Assembly: GCA_934661005.1 (NCBI GenBank)
Contig: CAKUIK010000043.1
Span: 1-18,848, forward strand
DNA length: 18,848 nucleotides
Source of the DNA: an uncultured Slackia sp.
GTDB lineage: Bacteria; Actinomycetota; Coriobacteriia; Coriobacteriales; Eggerthellaceae
Reading direction: 5' to 3'
This document shows positions 8,282 through 14,661 of the stretch, in pieces. The position numbers were made by a program, and so were the translations under genes. How positions within the stretch are numbered: the stretch's first letter is position 1; every line of letters starts with the position of its first letter. The notes beneath the pieces are model-generated. The model saw nothing but the letters and a program-made list of their open reading frames with translations. It had not been told where the DNA came from and ran no database searches.

Positions 8282-8645
8282 TTATTTTGCAAGCCCCATG
8301 CCTTGCGCGTACCATGCCGCGACTTGCTCGGGCGCCTCGTTCGCGCCATGCTCGAACCACCATGAAATCGTATGCGAAAACGAACTCACGCACAGCATGC
8401 GCATCGGGCCGATACGCACGTTGCCGGATGGAATGGGCCGCTTTCCTCGAATAGTGCGTCGAGCTGTCGCACGAAATGCCGGGTGAAGTGCAATCTGCGG
8501 TTGCGTCGGAAATCGGCGATTGGCAACTATAGGAACGCCTTTTTCGGCGCTATCTAATCCGCCGCCAGCCGAGCTATGCAATGCCCGTTGCTAAGGCGAA
8601 TCTCGCGGTCTTGCGTTTGGATTGAGGGTGCGAATTGGAATCCAT
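8282..8645 (-). pseudogene. decayed TetR/AcrR-family regulator
   Basis: Remains of a TetR-type repressor read leftward. The N-terminus starts at ATG 8645 (MDSNSHPQSKRKTARFALA) and stops at 8574, within what should be the HTH. The middle (about 8526-8437) reads ADFRRNRRLHFTRHFVRQLD after a TAG. The C-terminus is in another frame (about 8428-8282) and reads SSFSHTISWWFEHGANEAPE, a typical TetR C-terminal pattern. Together these cover about 120 codons where a TetR protein has about 190. A stretch containing most of the HTH is therefore deleted, and at least one frameshift and two stops are present. The family call rests on pattern recognition of the two ends. It lies between repeat copy A and the methyltransferase. 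Confidence 0.65.
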
Positions 8646-8786
8646 GCTTTACGGAAGCAAATCCTCATCGCGCTGGATGTACGTTGCTTCGGCGGTCCCG
8701 CGCGCCGCGATCCGGCCATGGGGCCATCGATTGCGCAACGACGGCCCCATTTCGGTATGCAATTACGGTTTGTGCGCCACCGCCGG

Positions 8787-9506
8787 CTAAAGCCTGCGTA
8801 ACGTTATAGCGATGGTGTTAAGGTATTCAAGCGCGCCGGCCTCGACGGCGGCGCAATCGCCTTGCGCGTAGGGGTTGTCGCATGCAAGCCAATCAACCCA
8901 TGCCTCAGCGGTGCACTCCATAGCGTGCATATCGACGATTTCGACTCCTTCGGTCTGCGAGATTATAGCTCGCCACCAGGGAATATCGTGCATGTAGTCG
9001 AGTTGCTCGGGCGTCCACGAGGCGAGCAAACATACGGGCAAATTGTCATGGCAATCGCGCTTCATGCCGGGAATTGCCAGGTAGATTGCACCGCCATGCT
9101 TCACATAAGGCAGCAGCTTCTCGCCGAGGTAGCGCGGGTCGCGGCCGTAGTAGTGGTACGAATCCACGCTCACCACAGCATCGAAAAACCACTCGGGAAC
9201 CGGCAGGCCTTGTGTTGCGTCGGCTTTCACGGGGTGGATGGTTGTGGCAGCGAGGCCGAGCTTGTCAAAGAACGCTCGATTCTCGTCGGGGTCGCTCCAT
9301 AAATCCACCGCGTATGCATCGAGGCCGTATTCGCGGGCAAGCATCGCGCTTGTGATGCCTGTTCCTGAACCGAGGTCGCATACGACTGAGCCGGGCATGA
9401 GGTTCGCATCGTTCAGCAGCTCCTCGCAAATCTTCAGTGGGTTGGGCCCCATGATTTTCTCGCGCACGAGATTGGTGGGGAAGCTGTTTGCTTTGGGGAA
9501 TTCCAT
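8787..9506 (-). CDS. class I SAM-dependent methyltransferase
   Basis: A 239-residue cytoplasmic protein with a Rossmann-fold methyltransferase core. Motif I is VVCDLGSGTG (41-50), the acidic end of beta-2 is AVDLW (66-70), KADATQGLP is at 94-102 and the motif IV region is FDAVVSVDSYHYYG (108-121). Substrate unknown; similar short proteins are annotated only as methyltransferases. The start at 9506 is favoured by AGGAT eight or so bases upstream and by the MEFPKANSFPTNLV beginning, which is how relatives start. The open extension to 9575 is unlikely because it crosses a perfect hairpin. A promoter and a structured leader of about 230 nt lie upstream. The gene sits between repeat copies A and B next to a TetR pseudogene that could once have controlled it. 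Confidence 0.88.
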   Translation of the reverse strand: MEFPKANSFPTNLVREKIMGPNPLKICEELLNDANLMPGSVVCDLGSGTGITSAMLAREYGLDAYAVDLWSDPDENRAFFDKLGLAATTIHPVKADATQGLPVPEWFFDAVVSVDSYHYYGRDPRYLGEKLLPYVKHGGAIYLAIPGMKRDCHDNLPVCLLASWTPEQLDYMHDIPWWRAIISQTEGVEIVDMHAMECTAEAWVDWLACDNPYAQGDCAAVEAGALEYLNTIAITLRRL

Positions 9507-9737
9507 TGTTCGATCCTGTCTTTTGAAAACGACGGCAGCGTTGCCACGCGCGTTGGTTTCAACGCGCCCTTGCAACCGCCGCGTGGTTGCTCATGTGATT
9601 CAACAGGTGGGAAGCGCCGCACGAACTTAAGCCCCAAGGGGCCTTATCGTTTTATTCGTTTGGCGTTCCCTAAAGAACAACGACCGTAAGCCATCACCCT
9701 TAATAATCGGTCTGGAAGGGCCAATCCCTCTCCGTTG
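9507..9737 (-). promoter_or_regulatory. structured 5' leader of the methyltransferase gene
   Basis: From the predicted transcript start to the ATG, the minus strand can form five hairpins. P1 (9733-9714) is GGA-GGG over CCC-TCC. P2 (9712-9682) is GACCG/CGGTC. P3 (9678-9665) is GTTC/GAAC. P4 (9645-9629) is a near-palindrome around GGCCCCTTGGGGC. P5 (9576-9540) has GCGCGTTG paired perfectly with CAACGCGC, over an outer GTTGC/GCAAC. No convincing ORF is present. The role (riboswitch, attenuator or none) is unknown. Confidence 0.4.
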
Positions 9738-9743
9738 TGTGCG

Positions 9744-9752
9744 ATTCTAGCA
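9744..9752 (-). promoter_or_regulatory. extended -10 promoter for the methyltransferase leader
   Basis: The minus strand reads TGCTAGAAT (9752-9744), an extended -10 element one mismatch from TATAAT. No good -35 box is present at 17 bp. A start near 9737 places the first leader hairpin at the very 5' end of the RNA. Confidence 0.45.
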
Positions 9753-9922
9753 CGCTGCTGCAGCCATTTCCCCTTTGGCTTTCCCATGGAAGGAAAAAGT
9801 AAGGTTGCCTGCAGGGTGAGCCTCCGCCGTGCCTGGTTGTCTTCATCGTGTCGTTCTTTTGCTGGTCTCGTCCGGGCACGGCGCGTTAATCGCGATACAC
9901 GATATATTGCTTCACAGCTCGT

Positions 9923-10072
9923 CGCATGAAAAGCGACGAAGTGCGTACCTATAGAAGAAACGATGCGCAAGATGTCGGAATCGCATTTTCGCGACCTGGG
10001 GTTTTAAAGCGACGAATGTTTGTTGCTATATAGGATATCGACAAGGGTACGCACTTCGTGCATTTTCGTGCA
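9923..10072 (+). repeat. 150-bp inverted-end repeat, copy B (REPIN/MITE-like)
   Basis: The left end (9923-9949) and right end (10046-10072) are imperfect 27-bp inverted repeats containing the CGAAGTGCGTACC / GGTACGCACTTCG motifs. The core CGACCTGGGGTTTTAAAG is at 9992-10009, offset 69 from the left end. It lies between the methyltransferase promoter region and the 3' end of the nuclease-like gene. Confidence 0.85.
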
Positions 10073-10113
10073 ACCATATTACGACGTGGCATGAATTCCC
10101 CGAGCCAGTTGAT

Positions 10114-11175
10114 CTATTGTCCGAGGGTTGTCCAGTCGATGAGGATATTGCGCCTTAAGTCAATTTCACGGCGTGTCTCTTTGGCGCTCTTGTTTCGATA
10201 GGTGATTCCGATTTGCTTGGCGACCATCCTGCGAACCACGTCGAAATTAGTGCGATCGGCGATTTGCCGGTAGGTGAGTGGCATAACGGTAAATCCCATC
10301 TGCTGAAGCGCGGTCATTCGGTCCGAATCGGAAGTCGCTGCCGCGTAATCGTCGTGGACCACTTTTCCTTGGCACTCGACAATGAGCGGGCTGGCCGCGC
10401 CAGGAACGTCGAAGAGCAAGTCGGCGTAGCAGGCCGTTTTACTGCAGATCCGTCTCGCGTTTTTCGAAAGCGGAATTCTCTCGTTGTTGACGAAGTTCGA
10501 AAAGCCCTCGCCTCCTTTGCTCCTTGGCAACGAGAGCAGCATCGAGGCCTGCGCCTCGAAAGGCGAAGCCGTAATGCCAGTTACGTATTTCGCCGCGCGC
10601 GCGAACCGGCGTCCGCCGCGGGCGCTTTTCATTTGGACGGCGAATCGCTGCAATTCGTTTATTTCGACAAGTGGTTCGCGCTTCCAAAGATTGGTCTTTT
10701 TACCGGTGGGGCTTTTGACTCGTTGCCATCCGAATGAACGAGGAATCAGCTCCGTGCAATCGATTTGGTCAAGGAGCGTCTCGACGAGCGGACTCGGCTG
10801 AAAAACCGAAAACGTGCCGCAGAATTCGTACATTGCCATTGCAAGATGAACATCGCTGGCGTGTCCGGCGAGATTGAGCAAGGTATAAAGAGGACTTGTC
10901 GTCGAAATCCCCAGACCGGTTTCTTGCATGCATCCCGGCGGCAATTCGTTTGTGACGAGGTGCGATATCGTGCTCGAGTTATTCAAACGGTGCTTGCGGT
11001 CGCATGCCAGAAGGTGAACGGGGCCACCAAGTACCTCTTGCGTGAGCACGTGGCTATTGAATCCGATTCGATTTCTGTCGCACGCCCTATCGGGATAAGG
11101 GGGAAATAGCATAAGGACCTGCGGAGGGGTCCGATGAAAGCGAAACGCCGATATGTCGCACAAGATTTCTTCCAT
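10114..11175 (-). CDS. AbiEi-like N-terminal region fused to DUF559/Vsr-like nuclease domain
   Basis: A 353-residue protein. Residues about 85-120 (GISTTSPLYTLLNLA) resemble the conserved segment of AbiEi-type antitoxin proteins. The C-terminal part has E207 (SPFEAQASMLL), D252 (ADLLFD) and E267-C-Q269 (IVECQG), then DRMTALQQMGFTVMPLT (286-302). This is the D...ExQ/K layout of DUF559/very-short-patch-repair nucleases. Such fusions are common in Actinomycetota accessory DNA; function is unproven. In-frame stops just upstream of 11175 fix the 5' limit. The ATG lacks a Shine-Dalgarno site, and TTG five codons in (with GGAAG before it) is an alternative. It is flanked by repeat copies B and C. 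Base composition is less GC-rich than the left-hand chromosomal genes, suggesting acquisition. Confidence 0.75.
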   Translation of the reverse strand: MEEILCDISAFRFHRTPPQVLMLFPPYPDRACDRNRIGFNSHVLTQEVLGGPVHLLACDRKHRLNNSSTISHLVTNELPPGCMQETGLGISTTSPLYTLLNLAGHASDVHLAMAMYEFCGTFSVFQPSPLVETLLDQIDCTELIPRSFGWQRVKSPTGKKTNLWKREPLVEINELQRFAVQMKSARGGRRFARAAKYVTGITASPFEAQASMLLSLPRSKGGEGFSNFVNNERIPLSKNARRICSKTACYADLLFDVPGAASPLIVECQGKVVHDDYAAATSDSDRMTALQQMGFTVMPLTYRQIADRTNFDVVRRMVAKQIGITYRNKSAKETRREIDLRRNILIDWTTLGQ

Positions 11176-11247
11176 GTACGAACTTTATCAGGCCGGCGTG
11201 TCGAGAGGGGGCAAAACGGGAAGATAATGCTGAAAGGTACTGTTTGT

Positions 11248-11397
11248 CGCATGAAAACGCACGAAGTGCGTAGCCTTTGGAGTTTTTGCTGAATAGACAA
11301 ATGGGGGCCATTGATCGACCTGGGCTTTTGCCGAACAGCAAAATGGATACGAAGGCAGAGGAGCCAGAAGGGTACGCACTTCGTGCATTATTGTGCG
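11248..11397 (+). repeat. 150-bp inverted-end repeat, copy C (REPIN/MITE-like)
   Basis: The left end (11248-11274) contains ACGCACGAAGTGCGT and the right end (11371-11397) contains GGTACGCACTTCGTGCAT. The core CGACCTGGGCTTTTGCCG is at 11316-11333, offset 68. Same size and orientation as copy B. It lies just upstream of the nuclease-like gene, which is read the other way. Confidence 0.85.
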
Positions 11398-11518
11398 AAA
11401 GCTATGCGAGAGCCCATCAAGACAGTCGTTTGCCCGCCCGCGCCGTCTGCGCTTTGCGCAACTAGGTGTTGCAAAGTATAGCACTCTGACCTGGGGTTTC
11501 GCTTTTTCATATCCCAAT
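11398..11518. other. junction between repeat-rich accessory DNA and integrase gene; possible att region
   Basis: No gene is seen. A hairpin with GCAAC/GTTGC over outer CTTT/AAAG occupies 11452-11476. GACCTGGGGTTT at 11488-11499 repeats part of the core of the 150-bp elements. TATCCCAATTTATCCCAA (from about 11510), next to the integrase stop codon, carries two direct copies of ATCCCAA that could be integrase arm sites. Since integrases usually sit next to one att site, the junction is likely here, but the other end is outside the window. Confidence 0.35.
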
Positions 11519-12625
11519 TTATCCCAAGTGCGCTCGTTTTTCGGCGTACGCGGCGGCGAAGTCCTCGGCCAGCTGCTCGGTCGACGGGCGCAGATAATGC
11601 TGCCCCGTCACGCCCGGCAGCTTGTGCCCCATGAGCAATTCGAGGGTGTCGTATCCGACGCCCCATTCGAACTGCGCGAAGGTGCGCCACGAGTTGCGCA
11701 GGTTCGCGAACGGTATTCCGCCGAGCTTTCTCCACATCGCCCCGGCTGCGGCTTTCCCCATCTGGCTCGCGCCCATCATGCAGAGCCATTTGAGGCCGTC
11801 GGCGGCGCGTTGGTCTCGCACGCGCAAGAGCGCATCGCAGTAAGGCTCCGGGATTATCGCCTCGCGGGCGCTCTGGGCGTTCTTCGTGCGCCCTACAACC
11901 TCCCCGTTCATGTTTCCAGCCTGCTTGGTGATTGACGCGACGGCGAAGCGCACGCCGCCTGCCTCTATCTCGCGCACGTCCTCGACGCGCACGGCGAGCG
12001 ATTCGCCCGTGCGGCACCCGCCGAAAGCGGCCAGGATGTACGCCGCCTCATAGGGCATCCCCTCGACTCTGCCGAGCATCGCCTCCGCCTGCCTTAGCGT
12101 ATACACGTTCTTCTGGTGCTCGGAAGATTTACGCGGCATCTCGTATTTGCGTCTGAATGGATTCGCTGGTATCTGGTCGAGGTTGACGGCGAAGTCGAGC
12201 GTGCGGCGCATGACGACGAGCGCCCAGTGCGCGTTGCCGTAGGCCATGCCGTCGAGCCATCCCTGCACTTCGAGCGGCTTGATTTGGTCTATCGGGACAT
12301 CAGCCCATCGGCGTGCGCAGACGCTATCCCAAGCGCGCTTGTAGCTATTCGGCGTGCTGCTCTCGCTGCCGTCGTACTTGCGCTCAAGCCACGGCAAGTA
12401 GCGGGCCTCGTAGAGCTGACCCACGGTAGGCATTGCGCGCTCGTCGCACCTGGTTGCTTGGATTTTGGCCAGCTCATTGCAGGCCTCGCGGTAGGTGCCG
12501 TACACGGTGCGGCTCCTGCGCTTGCGCCCGCTCGGCGTGTTTTCCACCCACCGCAGCACGTATTTCTTGCCGCGCGCCATTTCCGTGACGGAACCCCATG
12601 CGCGCCGCCTCGCTTTTCGTGGCAT
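11519..12625 (-). CDS. int: tyrosine recombinase / prophage integrase
   Basis: A 368-residue integrase that would catalyse site-specific integration and excision. The N-terminal arm-binding region (1-60, with KKYVLRWVENTPSGRKRRSRT) is followed by a SAM-like core-binding domain (about 65-165) and the catalytic domain. Catalytic positions visible: R205 (GGCRTGESL), R314 (NLRNSWRTF), H334 (LMGHKLPG) and the nucleophile Y344 (QHYLRPS). The usual His of box II (HxxR) is Asn (N311), a tolerated but less common change. The start at 12625 has a GGAAGG-type site upstream; the extension to 12691 crosses the intergenic space. It forms the outer end of the prophage lysogeny arm, transcribed with the membrane protein, AbiF-like gene and repressor. 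Confidence 0.93.
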   Translation of the reverse strand: MPRKARRRAWGSVTEMARGKKYVLRWVENTPSGRKRRSRTVYGTYREACNELAKIQATRCDERAMPTVGQLYEARYLPWLERKYDGSESSTPNSYKRAWDSVCARRWADVPIDQIKPLEVQGWLDGMAYGNAHWALVVMRRTLDFAVNLDQIPANPFRRKYEMPRKSSEHQKNVYTLRQAEAMLGRVEGMPYEAAYILAAFGGCRTGESLAVRVEDVREIEAGGVRFAVASITKQAGNMNGEVVGRTKNAQSAREAIIPEPYCDALLRVRDQRAADGLKWLCMMGASQMGKAAAGAMWRKLGGIPFANLRNSWRTFAQFEWGVGYDTLELLMGHKLPGVTGQHYLRPSTEQLAEDFAAAYAEKRAHLG

Positions 12626-12710
12626 AATGTAACCGCCTTCCGTTATTCGGTTGGTATATTGCGAGCCTCGCGCCAGGGACTGCACTCCCATATGGCGCGG
12701 GGCTTATTCT

Positions 12711-13388
12711 TTATCTGGGCCCTTCGTCCGTTCCGGTTGTTGCGGATTCCGCAACAACTGCATTGGCTATCTCTTCCAGTGCCGAAGATGTTTTCGTCTC
12801 GTTCCTCTTATGCTCCCTCGCGTTGTCGGCGAATGCTTTGGCCGCTCGCGTAATCTCCTTCTCCATCGCCTCCCGCGACGACTCGGTCGACACGATCGCC
12901 GTGAACGGTGTCCAATCGAGCGGGAAGGCCGCGGTCTCGCTCTTCCATGGCCCATGCGCTCTGCGCTTGAACGATATCGAAATCGAAGGCGCTTCGTCGC
13001 ACTCGTCTTCGTAGTCCATCGCGACGCCTACGGCCGTCTTCAGCGAGTATCCCGGCATGAGCACCGGTATGCCTCTGTAGACGAAGCTCCTTTTGAAATA
13101 GCTGTCAAAATCATCGCCGCGAGTCAAATTGCCGCTCATTTTGAACGACACGTCGAGTGCAGGATACGAACCGATATTCTCTACGACCAGATAGAGCGTC
13201 ACGTCTTCTATATGGAGGTATGCGACGACATATGGGTCGATGCTGTTGCGGTATACTAAATAAGCTATAGCCGCGCTAACTGCCGAAGAGATAGCTGCAA
13301 TCGTTTCCGTTGGATGTCCAGAGACGAACGCAGGAATCTGCATCAAAGAGCTTTCGACGAGAGAAAGCGCAGCGGTAATTAAATCCAA
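12711..13388 (-). CDS. hypothetical protein with N-terminal membrane segment
   Basis: A 225-residue protein I cannot name. The N-terminus carries one or two hydrophobic stretches (ETIAAISSAVSAAIAYLVY, about 28-46). A likely soluble domain follows, beginning DPYVVAYLHIEDVTLYLVVEN, a layout seen in many small phage and bacterial membrane proteins. The C-terminal 50 residues are charged and probably helical. The start is TTG at 13388, with AGGAGG nine bases upstream. In a prophage lysogeny module between integrase and Abi gene, a role as a cargo (exclusion or fitness) gene is plausible but unproven. Confidence 0.7.
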   Translation of the reverse strand: MDLITAALSLVESSLMQIPAFVSGHPTETIAAISSAVSAAIAYLVYRNSIDPYVVAYLHIEDVTLYLVVENIGSYPALDVSFKMSGNLTRGDDFDSYFKRSFVYRGIPVLMPGYSLKTAVGVAMDYEDECDEAPSISISFKRRAHGPWKSETAAFPLDWTPFTAIVSTESSREAMEKEITRAAKAFADNAREHKRNETKTSSALEEIANAVVAESATTGTDEGPR

Positions 13389-13426
13389 CGAGGGTTTCCT
13401 CCTCTCGTGCGAAATGGGGCCATTGA

Positions 13427-13582
13427 GTGAAGCTGCCGAAAATCTACTGGGTAAATGTGTTTGACGAGATGGCGTACATCATCATCCATTGCGCGCTGAT
13501 TATGTCCTTCATGATTGCTGGCGTGATTACCGCCGGCCTTGCCTGGGCGGTAATTCGAGCTTTGCTTGGCGCGCTCGCGTAG
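13427..13582 (+). CDS. possible small single-span membrane peptide, opposite strand
   Basis: Reading from GTG 13427 (51 residues) or ATG 13469 (37 residues), this frame encodes a strongly hydrophobic segment, IIIHCALIMSFMIAGVITAG, followed by LAWAVIRALLGALA and a stop. The Lys-rich N-terminus (MKLPKIYW) suits a membrane peptide. No good Shine-Dalgarno site precedes either start (GGGG 8 bp before GTG). It lies between two minus-strand genes and is antisense to the leader of the neighbouring membrane-protein gene. It could be a real small phage protein or chance. Confidence 0.35.
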   Translation: MKLPKIYWVNVFDEMAYIIIHCALIMSFMIAGVITAGLAWAVIRALLGALA

Positions 13583-13590
13583 GGCCTGCA

Positions 13591-14499
13591 TTACGCGATA
13601 GGCAGTCTTCCGAATCCCATTCTGTCTAATACGTGCGCCACGACGTCGCTTCCTCTCGAATGCGATCCGACGCTTTCGGCAATGAATTTGACCAATTCGG
13701 CATACTCTTCGTCCGTGAGATATCTGCGCAGATACAGGAGGAACTGGATGTAGTCGGCATTCCTTCGCCCTCCGATTTTTGCGCAATAGAGCCTTTCGTC
13801 GTGCGCGCACAGGTTCCTTGTTTTCACGAGAACGTCGAGCCCTTTGCGCGCCTCGTTCGCGTCGAAAAAGCCCTCTTTCCCGCCGAGCTTTCCTACGGCC
13901 CGGCTGATGCATTTGCAAACTTCGCTTTGCTCTCGGGGCTTCATGAGCTTGAAGAAGTGCTCGACATTGCCAAACGTCAAGTCGTTCGCCAGAATCCATA
14001 GAGGAATGTCCCTGTAGTTCTCGCGATAATGGGTTATGGATTCGTTTCGGCTCTTGGTTGCCTTCTTGAATAGCTCATCGTGCAGCGTGTGCATGTTGTA
14101 AATGTAATTCTTCAGCCCATACCCTGCATATTCTTCGGCTGACGCGAAGTTGTCTTGGACGAGGTACGAATTCGGCTCCTGGTGGTTTTCCGAAAAAACG
14201 TAGGAGCATGCTGTTCTTGTGACGGATTCGGCTCGAATTAGATAATGGAACGTCTTTTCGCGCAAATCCCTGTCGAATTCGAATAGCGAATACAGATCTG
14301 AAAACCTGGTTCCGGGTTTATACCTGTCGTCTCCGGCGCTCTGCATTGCATCTCGGTCGAGAAAAGGGTCTTTGTATCCGTTGACGATGGGGTAGTACCC
14401 GTTTCGCATCAGAACCGATTCGGCGTCCATGTCTATCTCTACGCCGCGCGACGATAGCAGGCATACCTGCTCGCTGATGGTTTTAAAGGGTTTTTGCAC
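13591..14499 (-). CDS. abiF: Abi_2-family (AbiF/AbiD-type) HEPN protein, probable abortive-infection toxin
   Basis: A 302-residue protein of the Abi_2 family, linked to abortive infection. Conserved pieces in order: KPFKTISEQVCLLSSRGVEI (3-22), NGYYPIVNGYKDPF (33-46), FSDLYSLFEFDRDLR (66-80), RAESVTRTACSY (89-100), PLWILANDLTFGNVEHFFKL (166-185), and the HEPN RNase motif RNLCAHDERLY (R228...H233). HEPN proteins of this kind cleave or bind RNA. The start is GTG at 14499 with AGGGGG five bases upstream; a longer frame to 14580 would pass through a terminator hairpin and is rejected. The gene follows a promoter, a short structured RNA and a terminator, as in RNA-antitoxin modules. It lies between the repressor and integrase genes, the usual place for prophage-borne defence cargo, so it may protect the lysogen against other phages. 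Confidence 0.88.
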   Translation of the reverse strand: MQKPFKTISEQVCLLSSRGVEIDMDAESVLMRNGYYPIVNGYKDPFLDRDAMQSAGDDRYKPGTRFSDLYSLFEFDRDLREKTFHYLIRAESVTRTACSYVFSENHQEPNSYLVQDNFASAEEYAGYGLKNYIYNMHTLHDELFKKATKSRNESITHYRENYRDIPLWILANDLTFGNVEHFFKLMKPREQSEVCKCISRAVGKLGGKEGFFDANEARKGLDVLVKTRNLCAHDERLYCAKIGGRRNADYIQFLLYLRRYLTDEEYAELVKFIAESVGSHSRGSDVVAHVLDRMGFGRLPIA

Positions 14500-14515
14500 G
14501 ATGCCCCCTAATAAC

Positions 14516-14538
14516 AGAAAAGCCGTCTTGCGACGGCT
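14516..14538 (-). terminator. intrinsic terminator between the RNA and abiF
   Basis: On the minus strand AGCCGTC and GACGGCT pair perfectly around GCAA, followed by TTTCTG. Partial read-through would set a high RNA-to-toxin ratio, as known from type III toxin-antitoxin loci. Confidence 0.75.
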
Positions 14539-14582
14539 GGTGTGGGCGGGGGTTCCGTAGAAGCACCCCGCCATATCCACTT
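14516..14582 (-). ncRNA. candidate RNA antitoxin / partner RNA upstream of abiF
   Basis: A predicted RNA of about 65 nt starts near 14582, downstream of a strong promoter. GGCGGGG (14572-14566) pairs with CCCCGCC (14551-14545). Its loop folds further as UUC-UACG-GAA, a classic C(UNCG)G tetraloop. The RNA ends in a GC-rich stem with U-rich tail 17-20 nt before the abiF start codon. It has no ORF. Its position and layout match the non-coding RNA reported next to AbiF-type toxins. Whether it binds this protein is inference. Confidence 0.6.
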
Positions 14583-14588
14583 GCCGTT

Positions 14589-14617
14589 ACATTACCCTTG
14601 CCAAGGTTTGCTGTCAA
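14589..14617 (-). promoter_or_regulatory. near-consensus promoter for the abiF RNA
   Basis: Minus strand TTGACA (14617-14612, a perfect -35) is followed by a 17-bp spacer and TAATGT (14594-14589). It lies between the repressor stop codon and the RNA, so the module has its own promoter independent of the repressor. Confidence 0.8.
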
Positions 14618-14661
14618 GGAAATTTTTCAGCAACCGCGTCCATTCATGTGCCTTTCCTCCC

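Noticed and set aside
9700..9740. SAM-I riboswitch
   Set aside because: GAGGGATTGGCCC resembles one segment, but the GCAACC and downstream conserved parts are absent.
9644..9970. 108-codon minus-strand frame
   Set aside because: It overlaps repeat copy B and the methyltransferase promoter and leader, lacks a ribosome site, and is Arg-rich without a domain.
8115..11397. CRISPR array
   Set aside because: The repeats are 150-bp units kilobases apart with inverted ends, not short direct repeats with regular spacers; no cas genes are present.
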